This document shows, one piece after another, positions 1-8,308 of a stretch of 64,000 bases of DNA. Every line of letters starts with the position of its first letter. Positions within the stretch are counted from its first letter, which is position 1. The notes beneath the pieces are model-generated. The model had not been told where the DNA came from. It did not search any database and worked only from the letters and a program-made list of their open reading frames with translations. The position numbers and the translations under genes were made by a program. This DNA comes from Arsukibacterium indicum (lineage in GTDB: Bacteria; Pseudomonadota; Gammaproteobacteria; Enterobacterales; Alteromonadaceae): assembly GCF_019100565.1 (NCBI RefSeq), contig NZ_JAHRID010000003.1, positions 124,001-188,000 of the forward strand, given 5' to 3'.

Positions 1-34
1 ACTATTGCTAATGTTACACCCTGCTTTTTGTTGA

Positions 35-47
35 CGACTTTAAGTCG
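35..47. promoter_or_regulatory. 13-bp palindrome upstream of cti
   Basis: CGACTT and AAGTCG flank a single T, giving a perfect 6-bp dyad that overlaps a TTGACG hexamer at 31-36. It lies about 65 bp before the cis/trans isomerase start and could be an operator or a short hairpin. No good -10 box is placed 17 bp downstream, so a promoter here is only possible. Nothing else is recognised in bases 1-112. Confidence 0.25.
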
Positions 48-112
48 CCATTATGGCCAGATGCCGGTAGTATTACCTGATAAAAATCGACTGGCACCAC
101 GGAGTAGCAGCA

Positions 113-2494
113 GTGTTAAGAGCGCATTATCTGAAATTTAGCATCATCATTTTACTGTTTGGCTGCCTGGGCTTCGTTGCTCTGTCATCCTTCAAGCTGG
201 ATTTAAACTACGGCAAAGCGTCAGCAACCAACAGAGCGGCATCATCAGACGCAACTGCAGCCCAGGCCGAGCTGTATCAGGAACTGGCAAAACCTATTAT
301 TGAGCGTCGCTGTGTTGTTTGCCATGCTTGTTATGATGCTCCCTGTCAGCTGAAAATGAGTTCAGCGGAAGGTATCAGCCGGGGCGCAAATCCGCAAACC
401 GTATATGATGGCGCCAGAGTTACCGCCGCCACTCCGCAACGATTATTTGTTGATGCGTCGGGGCCTGCTGAATGGCGTAAGCGTGGTTTTCACCCGGTTT
501 TAAACGAACGCAGGCAAACTGCAGAGGCTAATATTAAAGGGTCGTTGCTGGCCCAAATGTTATTGTTAAAGCAACAACATCCGCTGCCATCTGCTAAAAG
601 ACTGGACGACAGCTTTGATCTCAGCCTGAACCGTGCCCAGCAATGCACAACCATCGAAAAATTCGATAACTATGCCAGTAAACAACCATTAGCGGGTATG
701 CCTTATGGTTTGCCCGGCCTGGCAGAAGATGAACATCAGACACTGATTAACTGGCTTGCCAGCGGCGCAGCCATGCCTGAAGCAGTTAACCTGCCCGAAA
801 CAGCGTTAAGAGCAGTAGCTCAGTTAGAGCAGTTCTTAAATGCCGATACGATGAAAATGCAACTTAGCGCCCGCTATATTTATGAGCATTTGTTTGCTTC
901 GCATTTGTATTTTCCCGCGCTGGCAGAACCAGGCCAGCAACCGCAATTTTATAAGCTGATGCGCTCGGCAACCGCACCCGGCCAACCGGTAAACGTTATC
1001 GCCAGCCGCCGGCCGTTCGATGACCCAAAGGTTAACCGGGTTTATTACAGATTGGTGCCGGTGGTATCCAGCATTGTGCATAAAACTCATCAACCCTATG
1101 CGATTAATGACGAACTGCTGGCAAAGTGGCAGCAGTGGTTTGTTAATGCCGATTATCAGGTAACGTCGCTGCCTGGTTATCAGCCTGAAATTGCCGCCAA
1201 CCCGCTTACCGCCTTTGCCCAGTTACCGGTTAACGCCCGCTACCGCTTTATGCTGGAGCGCGCTGAGCATACCATTATGGGCTATATCAAAGGGCCGGTG
1301 TGTCGTGGCCAGGTAGCACTAAATGTAATCAATGATCATTTCTGGGTCTATTTTGTCGATCCCGATATGTTAAACTCGGTCCAGCTAGAGAAGTTTTACC
1401 AAAGCCAGCAGGCTAACCTAAGACTACCAGCAGAGGATGAAAGCACCACTCTGCCTACTCACTGGCTGGATTTTGCTAAGCGCCAGGGTAATTTTCTGCG
1501 GGCCCGTAATCAATTTCTGGCAAATGCTGTTGATCCGCAACGTTATCTTACCCCTGCCACAATCTGGGACGGTGACGGCACCAACCTTAATGCCAGCCTG
1601 ACGGTTTTTCGCCATTTTGACAATGCCACTGTAATTAAGGGGTTAATTGGTGCACCGCCAAAAACGGCCTGGGTAATTGACTATGTATTACTGGAGCGTA
1701 TTCATTATTTGCTGGTAGCAGGCTTTGACGTGCATGGCAACTTTGGCCACCAGTTAATGACCCGGTTATACATGGATTTTTTGCGGATGGAGGGAGAATC
1801 CAACTTTCTGGCTTTTCTGCCACCGGCACAACGCCGGACTGAACTGGCAGACTGGTACCAAAACTCAGCGCCGGAATTAAGCCGGTTTCTGGATGAAGAT
1901 ATTAACCCCTTTAACCAGCCCAGCGGCATTAGCTTTAACACAGATAACCAGAAAGCAGAGCTGTATCAGCTGTTTGGCCAACATCTTGAGCAGGTGCAGC
2001 CGGCTGAACACCAGCTTAGCAACAGTAAGCTAGCTGACAGCAGCATGCAGTTGCTGCAGCAGCTGGCTGGTTTAACCGGCTTGCCAGCTACTACGCTGCC
2101 GGAAGTCACCATGATCATGATAGAGCCGGTTGACGGCAGTGCACCAGAGTTGTTTACCCTTATTCGCAACAGCGCCCATTTCAACGTTAACAGCTTGTTT
2201 GCTGAAGAAGATAACCGTGACCCGGCAAACGATAATATGACTTTAGTGCATGGTTTGCTGGGCAGCTACCCCGATGCGTTCTGGCATTTGCAGGAAACTG
2301 ATATCGGTAAATTGGTAGCGGCCGCTCAGCAAATAAGTAATGAACAAGATTACGCCGGTTTACTTGACGAGTTCGGGGTCCGGCGCACTAACCCAAACTT
2401 CTGGACCTTTAGTGATAATATTAATGCCTTATTTCAGCAGCGTAACCCTGTTAGTGGCGGCTGGCTGGATTACAACCGGCTGGAAAACCGCTAA
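113..2494 (+). CDS. cti: Fatty acid cis/trans isomerase (Cti)
   Basis: Periplasmic haem enzyme that converts cis-unsaturated fatty acids of membrane phospholipids to the trans form, a fast rigidifying response to solvents or heat. An N-terminal membrane/signal segment (about residues 8-25) is followed by one c-type haem motif, CVVCH, at residues 67-71, as expected for Cti. The 793-residue length is usual for the family. The start is GTG with GGAG 8 bases upstream at 101-104. The next two genes follow in the same direction (57 and 12 bp gaps), so an operon is possible, though their roles are not obviously linked. Family assignment rests on overall similarity plus the haem motif. Confidence 0.93.
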   Translation: MLRAHYLKFSIIILLFGCLGFVALSSFKLDLNYGKASATNRAASSDATAAQAELYQELAKPIIERRCVVCHACYDAPCQLKMSSAEGISRGANPQTVYDGARVTAATPQRLFVDASGPAEWRKRGFHPVLNERRQTAEANIKGSLLAQMLLLKQQHPLPSAKRLDDSFDLSLNRAQQCTTIEKFDNYASKQPLAGMPYGLPGLAEDEHQTLINWLASGAAMPEAVNLPETALRAVAQLEQFLNADTMKMQLSARYIYEHLFASHLYFPALAEPGQQPQFYKLMRSATAPGQPVNVIASRRPFDDPKVNRVYYRLVPVVSSIVHKTHQPYAINDELLAKWQQWFVNADYQVTSLPGYQPEIAANPLTAFAQLPVNARYRFMLERAEHTIMGYIKGPVCRGQVALNVINDHFWVYFVDPDMLNSVQLEKFYQSQQANLRLPAEDESTTLPTHWLDFAKRQGNFLRARNQFLANAVDPQRYLTPATIWDGDGTNLNASLTVFRHFDNATVIKGLIGAPPKTAWVIDYVLLERIHYLLVAGFDVHGNFGHQLMTRLYMDFLRMEGESNFLAFLPPAQRRTELADWYQNSAPELSRFLDEDINPFNQPSGISFNTDNQKAELYQLFGQHLEQVQPAEHQLSNSKLADSSMQLLQQLAGLTGLPATTLPEVTMIMIEPVDGSAPELFTLIRNSAHFNVNSLFAEEDNRDPANDNMTLVHGLLGSYPDAFWHLQETDIGKLVAAAQQISNEQDYAGLLDEFGVRRTNPNFWTFSDNINALFQQRNPVSGGWLDYNRLENR

Positions 2495-2551
2495 AACATG
2501 GTGATGAAAGCGTCATCAACACTTAAGCTAATAAGCTGTCGGAGTTAAAAA

Positions 2552-3628
2552 ATGAAACTAATGGTTTTGATCAGCAGCCTGGCATTCGCCACGTTCAGCC
2601 TGGCAGCAGCCCAAAGCAGCAATGGCAGCCAGGCGTTAAATCTGGCAGAAGCCAATAAGCTGGTGACTTTACCGCTGCATTGTGTTGAAACCCCCTACCC
2701 TTACAAAACCGGGGTAACTCTGGCCAGCGCAGCGGATGTTAAAGAACCAATAGCCATGCATCCGGTGTTTTATGGCTGTTTCGACTGGCACAGTGCGGTT
2801 CATGGTTACTGGTCAATGGTAACCTTGTTACGGCAATTTCCAGAACTGGAGCAAGCTGCAACTGTAAAAGCTATTCTGAAACGCAACCTGACGGCGGAAA
2901 AAATAGCGCAGGAGCTGGCCTTTTTCAGTAAAGATATTAATGCTTCGTTTGAGCGCACTTATGGCTGGGCCTGGTTGCTGAAGCTATCCGACGAGCTGCA
3001 TGCCTTGCAGGACCCATTAGCCAGTGAGCTGGCCACTAACCTGCAACCGCTGGCGGATTTGCTGGTAGAGCGTTATATCAGCTTTTTACCACGTTTGCTT
3101 TACCCCATCCGGGTCGGCGAGCACACTAATACCGCTTTTGGTTTAGGTTTCGCTTATGACTACGCCATCAACCGTGGCCATAGCCAACTGCAACAGCTTA
3201 TTGAACAGCGCGCCAGAGACTATTACCTGCAGGATAAAAACTGCCCAATCAGCTGGGAACCCAGTGGCTTTGATTTTATTTCACCCTGTCTGGAAGAAAT
3301 TGGCCTGATGCAGCGTATTTTACCGGCAGAGCAGTTTTTGCCCTGGTTAAACGGCTTTATGCCGCAACTGGCCAATCCTGACTATCAGTTAGCACCGGGC
3401 AAAGTAAGTGATCGCAGCGATGGCAAGCTGGTGCATCTGGATGGCTTAAACTTTAGCCGGGCCTGGAATTTATATGCGCTGGCTAACCAGTATCCGCAAT
3501 ACCAGCACTTACGCAAGGTGGCTGATCAGCATATGGCGCATTCTTACCCCAACCTGATTGGCGACAGTTACGAAGGCGGCCATTGGCTGGGTAGTTTTGC
3601 AATTCATGCCTTAAATAATACTAAGTAA
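2552..3628 (+). CDS. DUF2891 family exported protein
   Basis: A 358-residue protein with a clear signal peptide (about residues 1-20, ending in AAA). The conserved HPVFYGCFDWHSAVHGYW stretch at about residues 70-88, and later His/Trp-rich motifs near the C terminus (SYEGGHWLGSF), match DUF2891. The pattern is of an all-helical toroid-like fold as in carbohydrate-active or epimerase-like proteins, but no activity is established. The RBS CGGAG precedes the ATG. It lies 57 bp after cti and 12 bp before a DUF502 gene. Function is unknown. Confidence 0.85.
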   Translation: MKLMVLISSLAFATFSLAAAQSSNGSQALNLAEANKLVTLPLHCVETPYPYKTGVTLASAADVKEPIAMHPVFYGCFDWHSAVHGYWSMVTLLRQFPELEQAATVKAILKRNLTAEKIAQELAFFSKDINASFERTYGWAWLLKLSDELHALQDPLASELATNLQPLADLLVERYISFLPRLLYPIRVGEHTNTAFGLGFAYDYAINRGHSQLQQLIEQRARDYYLQDKNCPISWEPSGFDFISPCLEEIGLMQRILPAEQFLPWLNGFMPQLANPDYQLAPGKVSDRSDGKLVHLDGLNFSRAWNLYALANQYPQYQHLRKVADQHMAHSYPNLIGDSYEGGHWLGSFAIHALNNTK

Positions 3629-3640
3629 TAAAGGTAACCG

Positions 3641-4249
3641 ATGAAAGTTATTGTAAAAAGTCTACTTAAAGGTCTGGCCATTATTCTGCCATTAGTGATC
3701 ACCATTGAGGTGTTGCGCTGGCTGTTAGCGATGGTTGAGACGGGTTTGGCACCATTGCTACAGCTGGTGCTACCGGGCGAATGGTATCTGCCTGGCATGG
3801 CCATACTCGGTTTTATCCTGATCTGTATTGCCATTGGTTACAGTTCACGCTGGCCAAGTTGTAACTGGCTATGGCAACTGCCCGGCAAAATTTTGATGAA
3901 ACTACCGGGTACCAAACAGGTGTATGGCATGTTGCAGGACATTATTGATGTGATGTCAGGCAAGAATTTTACCGACGGTTCAGTCGTCATGGTTAAGCTA
4001 CCATCATCAGAGATTGAGCTGATAGGTATTGTCACTAAGCAGGGTGGCCAGGCCAACGACCGGATGTCTTCCCTGATGCAGGAAGACCAGCTGGCGGTAT
4101 TTATGCCGATGGCATACAACGTCGGTGGTTATACCATTGTCGTGCCGCGCAGTTGCACCCGCAACCTTGATATGAAACCTGCCGAGGCACTGCAACTGGT
4201 ATTAAGTGGTGGTTTAGGCAGCAATAAAGCACCGGGTAAAAGCTGGTAG
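3641..4249 (+). CDS. DUF502 family membrane protein
   Basis: A 202-residue protein with two N-terminal membrane spans (about residues 8-28 and 49-68) and a soluble C-terminal domain that includes the MPTAYNVGGY-like block (here MPMAYNVGGYTIVVPRS), typical of DUF502. The family is widespread and its function is unknown; transport or membrane-stress roles have only been suggested. AAGG precedes the start and the gene begins 12 bp after the DUF2891 stop, so the two are probably cotranscribed. It ends 11 bp before the convergent LysE-type gene. Confidence 0.85.
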   Translation: MKVIVKSLLKGLAIILPLVITIEVLRWLLAMVETGLAPLLQLVLPGEWYLPGMAILGFILICIAIGYSSRWPSCNWLWQLPGKILMKLPGTKQVYGMLQDIIDVMSGKNFTDGSVVMVKLPSSEIELIGIVTKQGGQANDRMSSLMQEDQLAVFMPMAYNVGGYTIVVPRSCTRNLDMKPAEALQLVLSGGLGSNKAPGKSW

Positions 4250-4260
4250 CCCGACTTAAA

Positions 4261-4884
4261 CTAACCGAGCAGCATCCACAGCGCCACACCAAACATCAGG
4301 CTGGCGCCAATCCGGTTTAAATACTGCACCCGGTTAGACCGGGTTAAAAATAGTGCCAAAGCTTTGCCACCACTGGCGTACAGCAGCATCGATAAAAACT
4401 CTAATAGCAGAATAATGCTGATTAAAATAACCAGCTGTGGCCAGAAGGCCAGCTGGCTGTCGATAAACGGCGGCAACAGCGCCATATGAAAGGCCCAACC
4501 TTTCGGGTTAGATACCGCAGTTATAAAGCCCTGACTGAATAAAGTACGCCTGGGCAACAGTTGTGGCACCAGCCCTGCTGTGGGTATCGCCAGCTTGCCT
4601 CTTGCCCGCCACATCTGCACACCAATATAGGTCAGGTAGCAGGCACCGAGCACTTTAAACCACTGAAAAACGGCCGGAAACTGCAGCATCAGCGCCGCCA
4701 CACCCAGCACCGCCAACACAGCAACCAGACCAACGCCGAGCATCTCGCCCCACATCATCCAGAAAGTACGGCGCACGCCCTGGCTCATGCCCAGGGTCAT
4801 CGCCAGCGTCATGCACATACCCGGCGTCACCGACACAAATAAAAATGTTGGGATAAAAGCGCCCATCAGGGCCAGATTAACCAT
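4261..4884 (-). CDS. LysE/RhtB family amino-acid exporter
   Basis: A 207-residue inner-membrane protein with about six hydrophobic segments. The N-terminal block with SVTPGMCMTLAMTLGMSQG, near residues 18-36, is the LysE/RhtB signature (TPGP-like followed by G-rich turns). Members export amino acids or their analogues such as homoserine, threonine or lysine using the proton motive force; the substrate here cannot be read from sequence. It is monocistronic and convergent with the DUF502 gene. The 254-bp region beyond its start holds its promoter and that of the toxin-antitoxin candidate. Confidence 0.9.
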   Translation of the reverse strand: MVNLALMGAFIPTFLFVSVTPGMCMTLAMTLGMSQGVRRTFWMMWGEMLGVGLVAVLAVLGVAALMLQFPAVFQWFKVLGACYLTYIGVQMWRARGKLAIPTAGLVPQLLPRRTLFSQGFITAVSNPKGWAFHMALLPPFIDSQLAFWPQLVILISIILLLEFLSMLLYASGGKALALFLTRSNRVQYLNRIGASLMFGVALWMLLG

Positions 4885-5086
4885 AGCAACCTCAACTGCA
4901 AACTGGCGCTATTCTCTCTGGTTGTTCAGCGCTCAGCAAGAGGCTCGGGCAGAGATTTTATGGTGTTGAGCGCAGTAGCAGATGTGTACATTCCTTGTAG
5001 CGCTGCTATGCTGCAACCAATAACAAAAACAACAATTAAAAAACTTAATAGTAACAAATAGCCAATCTGCAACACTTCATCTTAAG

Positions 5087-5123
5087 GTTGTCATTTGACA
5101 ACATGACTGTAAATAACTAGAAT
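5087..5123 (+). promoter_or_regulatory. Sigma70 promoter with palindromic operator over the -35 box
   Basis: TTGACA at 5095-5100 and TAGAAT at 5118-5123 are separated by 17 bp, a near-consensus promoter for the gene starting at 5139. The inverted repeat GTTGTCA-TT-TGACAAC (5087-5102) has perfect 7-bp arms and covers the -35 element. That is the expected placement for a repressor operator, and the HTH protein encoded second in the operon is the natural candidate to bind it. Confidence 0.7.
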
Positions 5124-5138
5124 CGGCAAGGATGACAA

Positions 5139-5399
5139 ATGCCAAGGAAAAAGCATCCTAAAAAGGATATTGAAGACGCATTGCAATATGCCGAGCAGCA
5201 CGGCTGGGTTATTGAAGTAGGTGGCAGCCATGCCTGGGGACGAATGTATTGCCCTTATAACGACAATAGCTGCCGCTGCGGTGAATTTTGTATTGCCAGT
5301 ATCTGGAGTACACCAAAAAGCCCAGTCAACCATGCCCGGCAAGTTAGGCGGGTGATAGATAACTGCACCGCACAACGAAACCACAACTTTAAGGAGTAA
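5139..5399 (+). CDS. HicA-like small protein, putative toxin
   Basis: An 86-residue basic protein. It begins with a KK-rich helix, then an AEQHGW...GGSHAWGR segment (residues 18-35) that resembles HicA, where a dsRNA-binding-like fold carries a catalytic His in a G-S-H context (here His31). Unlike classical HicA it has a Cys-rich middle (YCPYNDNSCRCGEFC, residues 37-51). AAGGA lies 6 bases before the ATG, and the transcript leader would be only about 10 nt. The partner gene starts 4 bp after its stop, with AAGGAG overlapping this gene's end, so translation is probably coupled. RNA-cleaving toxin activity is inference from the motif and context. Confidence 0.6.
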   Translation: MPRKKHPKKDIEDALQYAEQHGWVIEVGGSHAWGRMYCPYNDNSCRCGEFCIASIWSTPKSPVNHARQVRRVIDNCTAQRNHNFKE

Positions 5400-5403
5400 G
5401 CCG

Positions 5404-5949
5404 ATGAAACTATATGAGTTTACTTTAAAGTTTGCCTTGCCGGATGCGAATCATGACGCAGCAAATTACATTGCAAAGCTGGCGCTGGCAGGCTGTGATG
5501 ATGCCCTTATTGGTATCGGCCAACCAGGCCGCATCGCGCTGCAATTCAACCGTGAAGCCAACAGTGCTTTTGCTGCAATAACCTCTGCCATTAAAGATGT
5601 AAAAACTGCCATTCCACGCGCCGCCCTTATTGAAGCAACGCCCGATTTGGTTGGCTTAACCGATATTGCCGAACTGCTAGGCTTTAGCCGGCAGAATATG
5701 CGTAAGCTTGTGCTAAACCACACGCAAAGCTTCCCCACCCCGCTGCACAGCGGCAGCAGCAGTATCTGGCATTTGGCCAAAGTGCTTAACTGGTTTGCCC
5801 ACCAACAAAATAAAGCTGTTGCGCCTGAAATTACAGAAGTGGCGCAGGTAACCATGCAAGTCAATATAGCCAGAGCACTAAGCGAGCTGGAACCCGACAC
5901 CCACCAAGAGTTTATGCAAATTCAGGAAGAGCTTGCGCAGTATCGCTGA
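5404..5949 (+). CDS. HTH protein, putative antitoxin/repressor of the HicA-like gene
   Basis: A 181-residue protein. Residues about 82-133 form an AlpA/MerR-like helix-turn-helix (LTDIAELLGFSRQNMRKLV) followed by a probable wing ending in a Trp-rich strand. The N-terminal 75 residues form a separate alpha/beta domain, which would fit a HicB-like toxin-binding half although it is not recognisable as HicB. The RBS AAGGAG overlaps the stop of the preceding gene. The palindrome over the promoter at 5087-5102 is the likely autoregulatory site. A stand-alone regulator is the alternative. Confidence 0.6.
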   Translation: MKLYEFTLKFALPDANHDAANYIAKLALAGCDDALIGIGQPGRIALQFNREANSAFAAITSAIKDVKTAIPRAALIEATPDLVGLTDIAELLGFSRQNMRKLVLNHTQSFPTPLHSGSSSIWHLAKVLNWFAHQQNKAVAPEITEVAQVTMQVNIARALSELEPDTHQEFMQIQEELAQYR

Positions 5950-6010
5950 TGAGTATCAGGCATTGCCCTAACTCTCTGGACTTTCCCTAAAGTTTGCACT
6001 TCGACTTGTT

Positions 6011-6172
6011 ATGTTCTAGATTGGGCATTCGGTACAACCTGATAAATATTAAGAACTTCAATTACTTTTGAAAATAGTTCTTTGTTGGCCAAAATAACGA
6101 GAAAGGGATGTCTTATGAAGTTGAGCCAATCCCATTTTCAGCTGTATGAAAAGTGCTACGACCCCATTTTCA
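6011..6172 (+). repeat. Direct repeat, copy A
   Basis: Bases 6011-6128 match 7421-7538 at all but two positions. After an 11-bp difference in length the two copies match again through a shared GCTACGACCCCATTTTCA tail. The repeat holds a well-conserved RBS-like GAGAAAGGG and an ATGAAG start that leads only to short, divergent reading frames, so it may be the 5' end of a duplicated gene. The copies bracket the nucleotidyltransferase/HEPN pair. The remaining part of 5950-6253 holds only this repeat and the next promoter. Confidence 0.85.
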
Positions 6173-6213
6173 AACAAAACGATCAATTTACATTTTTGTA
6201 TAGCAGTCTAAAA

Positions 6214-6243
6214 TTGACCAATCGAAGCAAAAAAGACTACACT
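6214..6243 (+). promoter_or_regulatory. Candidate promoter for the nucleotidyltransferase/HEPN pair
   Basis: TTGACC (6214-6219) and TACACT (6238-6243) with an 18-bp spacer. A transcript starting near 6250 would leave about 25 nt before the ATG at 6275, while the upstream TTG at 6254 would have almost no leader. This supports ATG 6275 as the start. Confidence 0.5.
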
Positions 6244-6274
6244 TGTAGCTTATTTGGCTTCACTTGGTGTTTCA

Positions 6275-6886
6275 ATGTCTGCGCTTGCCTCATTGTTGTT
6301 TAAAGAGTACCGCCGTCGGGTGCTGGGTTTACTGCTATTGCACCCGGACGAGGCGTATCACATGCGTGAAATTGCCCGCTTAACCCATACCCAGCCCGGT
6401 ACTTTGCATAAAGAACTGGCGAAATTGGCCGAAGCCGGTATTTTAAAAAAGACCTTGCAAGGTAACCAGACCTATTATCAGGCAGACGCTAATTGCATAG
6501 TATTTGACGAGCTAAGCAGCATTGTGCGTAAAACCAGCGGCCTGACTGATGTACTGCGCCTGGCATTACAACCACTAGCCAATAAGCTGCAGTTTGCGAC
6601 GGTTTATGGCTCTGTTGCCAGCGGTAAGGCAACATCGGCCAGCGATATTGATGTTTTGTTAGTCGGCAATGCAGGCTATGCTGAAGTGGTGGCCGCACTG
6701 TATCCTGCGCAGCTAGAGCTGGGGCGCGAGATAAACCCAAAGTTGTATTCCGTAAATGAGTGGCAGGACGCACTAAATGCACAATCTGGTTTTATCAAGC
6801 AGATACTCGACAGCCCGATGCTGCCAATACTAGGAGACACGGATGACATTAGACAACCTGATAGGGAAATCGCTGGAGCACATTGA
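6275..6886 (+). CDS. HTH-nucleotidyltransferase (MntA-like) putative antitoxin
   Basis: A 203-residue protein. Residues about 10-75 form a winged helix-turn-helix of ArsR type (YHMREIARLTHTQPGTLHKE). Residues about 105-200 form a minimal nucleotidyltransferase with an exact G-S-x10-D-x-D motif (GSVASGKATSASDID; Asp124 and Asp126). In MNT/HEPN modules the nucleotidyltransferase neutralises the HEPN ribonuclease, by AMPylation in the studied MntA cases. The added DNA-binding domain suggests autoregulation too. The 3' end overlaps the HEPN gene by 44 bp, so the two are coupled. A TTG start at 6254 would add 7 residues. Confidence 0.75.
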   Translation: MSALASLLFKEYRRRVLGLLLLHPDEAYHMREIARLTHTQPGTLHKELAKLAEAGILKKTLQGNQTYYQADANCIVFDELSSIVRKTSGLTDVLRLALQPLANKLQFATVYGSVASGKATSASDIDVLLVGNAGYAEVVAALYPAQLELGREINPKLYSVNEWQDALNAQSGFIKQILDSPMLPILGDTDDIRQPDREIAGAH

Positions 6887-7268
6887 ACCCGATAGCGCGG
6901 CCATACGCCGGCTACTTGAAGCAGCACAACGCAATATTAAAGATGCTGAATTAACTGGCCTTAGCAACGAAACGCGCTTTGACACCGCCTACAAAGCCAT
7001 CATGCAACTGGCGAATGCGGCTTTACAGGCGTCAGGCTTTCGAACGCTAACCAGCAAACCCGGACATCATCAAACGTTAATTCAATCGCTGGTTAAAACT
7101 GTGGGCATTGAAACGGAAAGAATGATTGTGCTTGATGCACTTAGAAAACAGCGCAATATTACCGATTACTCCGGCGACTTAGTCGAAGACGCCGCTGTAA
7201 CTGAATGCCTATTGCAAGCCAGGTATTTACTGGCAACCATAACAACCTGGCTGGGCTCGGAAAAATAA
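6843..7268 (+). CDS. HEPN-domain protein, putative RNase toxin
   Basis: A 141-residue all-helical protein. Its C-terminal part has R-x2-R-N-x3-Y-S-G (Arg101, Arg104, Asn105, Tyr109), at the position of the HEPN R-x4-6-H active site. Here the His is replaced and the sequence reads RNITDYSG, so either the family uses Tyr/Asn or the protein is not a nuclease. AGGAGA stands 5 bases before the ATG, inside the upstream gene. The pairing with an upstream nucleotidyltransferase is the typical MNT-HEPN layout. Toxicity is inferred. Confidence 0.7.
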   Translation: MTLDNLIGKSLEHIEPDSAAIRRLLEAAQRNIKDAELTGLSNETRFDTAYKAIMQLANAALQASGFRTLTSKPGHHQTLIQSLVKTVGIETERMIVLDALRKQRNITDYSGDLVEDAAVTECLLQARYLLATITTWLGSEK

Positions 7269-7420
7269 AGCCCCAAAAAAGAGTCTGAGCTAACTAACTT
7301 GAAAAGTGCTCCGCCCTCATTTTCCTAATGACCAGTTAAATGCATTTCAACAGTACAGCTGCATTTAGCTGGCCACTCAGCAGTAACGTCATGTTTTTTC
7401 AAGTTGCGCATCCATCGGTT

Positions 7421-7573
7421 ATGTTCTAGATTGGGTATTCGGTACAACCTGATAAATATTAAGAACTTCAATTACTTTTGAAAGTAGTTCTTTGTTGGCC
7501 AAAATAACGAGAAAGGGATGTCTTATGAAGTTGAGCCACGTATTGTCTGAAAAGTGCTACGACCCCATTTTCA
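7421..7573 (+). repeat. Direct repeat, copy B
   Basis: Second copy of the 6011-6172 repeat, 1410 bp downstream in the same orientation; the first 118 bp differ at two positions. Its ATG leads to a frame of under 30 codons, so it is not annotated as a gene. The stretch 7269-7656 holds this copy and otherwise no gene that could be recognised; a shorter, weaker similarity (AAGTTGCGCATC versus AGTTTGCACTTC) extends the two copies about 20 bp upstream. Confidence 0.85.
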
Positions 7574-7656
7574 GTTTTGGGTATCAACGATCTTTATTTA
7601 CTCATTACTGCCATTAGGGTTATAACGAGCTGGCCGCTTTGTGCCAAAAGCAGACA

Positions 7657-7875
7657 TTAAGATTTGTTGCAGCAACTGCTTCCTTCTTGAATAGGAGGGC
7701 ATTTAACGGTCCCGTAAGAACAATATACGCAACAGTCACCTTTTAACGGCTTGAGCAGCGCTTTGCATCCTTCACATTCGTAATACCACTGGCAAGCGTT
7801 TGTTGGCATGGTCTCGACCTTACTAAACCCGCATTCGGGACAAGTAATCTTAGACTCTAATTCTATACCTTGCAT
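7657..7875 (-). CDS. GDCCVxC-domain protein (mercury-locus associated)
   Basis: A 72-residue Cys-rich protein with a zinc-ribbon-like C-x2-C near residues 12-15 and the signature GDCCVYCSYG followed by KCPPIQ (residues 46-63). This is the GDCCVxC family, in which some members use selenocysteine at one of the Cys positions; here all are Cys codons. Members occur beside mer genes and are presumed thiol proteins in metal handling, but the function is not established. It overlaps the end of merC by 13 bp and is last in the operon. Confidence 0.85.
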   Translation of the reverse strand: MQGIELESKITCPECGFSKVETMPTNACQWYYECEGCKALLKPLKGDCCVYCSYGTVKCPPIQEGSSCCNKS

Positions 7876-8252
7876 ACGGGTTCCTTAACAGGCTTGACGA
7901 TATCCAACACTGACATAAATACCATCCATGTGATCCCAAAGTAAAATAAGTAAGTGCTCCAATCGTATTGCCACAACGGATAAAGGGTCAGTAATACAGC
8001 AATTGGGCCAATAACACTTAATATGCCTCTTGCCACATGCTTATGTTGATACCAATTGTACGAGTTGACCAATAAAGCGAGCGCAGCAAATAACGGTAAT
8101 AAAGTGTTAACCGCTATTCCTTCAAAATGTGACAGGAAACCTAGCCCTAGAGCTGATGCTAGAGAGCCTAAAGCGGGAAAGCAACCTGTACAACTAAGTG
8201 CCGCTAACCATACTCCACCGGAGCCTACTTTATCTAGAATTTTATTAATCAT
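7863..8252 (-). CDS. merC: MerC mercury transporter
   Basis: A 129-residue inner-membrane protein with four hydrophobic segments. The first contains the Hg-binding C-T-G-C pair (Cys21, Cys24) inside the MerC signature (LDKVGSGGVWLAALSCTGC). MerC moves Hg(II) into the cytoplasm, normally for reduction by MerA. No merA, merT or merP is present in the window. It is driven by the MerR-type promoter just upstream and followed, with overlap, by the GDCCVxC gene. Confidence 0.92.
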   Translation of the reverse strand: MINKILDKVGSGGVWLAALSCTGCFPALGSLASALGLGFLSHFEGIAVNTLLPLFAALALLVNSYNWYQHKHVARGILSVIGPIAVLLTLYPLWQYDWSTYLFYFGITWMVFMSVLDIVKPVKEPVCKV

Positions 8253-8273
8253 AATTACCTCTACTTTTGAGGT

Positions 8274-8305
8274 AGTTTAAACTCCGTATATGGGTACGGA
8301 GTCAA
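8274..8305 (-). promoter_or_regulatory. MerR-type promoter/operator of merC
   Basis: Read on the minus strand, TTGACT (8305-8300) and TAAACT (8279-8274) are 20 bp apart (19 if TTAAAC is used as -10), the long spacer typical of MerR-activated promoters. Between them lies a dyad with perfect 8-bp arms, ACTCCGTA and TACGGAGT (8281-8302), the classical mer operator sequence. The site sits between the merR stop and merC, so merR is not divergent as in Tn501. Confidence 0.88.
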
Positions 8306-8308
8306 CAG

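Noticed and set aside
2503..2519. TGATGA/TCATCA hairpin after cti
   Set aside because: Only a 6-bp stem without a T-run; too weak to call a terminator.
5404..5949. HicB antitoxin identity for the HTH protein
   Set aside because: The N-terminal domain does not show the HicB pattern and the HTH is central, not C-terminal Arc/MetJ or XRE type, so only a functional analogy is proposed.
6082..6303. A 73-codon open frame starting in direct-repeat copy A
   Set aside because: The second repeat copy gives a different, shorter frame after the same start and no protein family is recognised; the frame also overlaps the promoter and start of the nucleotidyltransferase gene.
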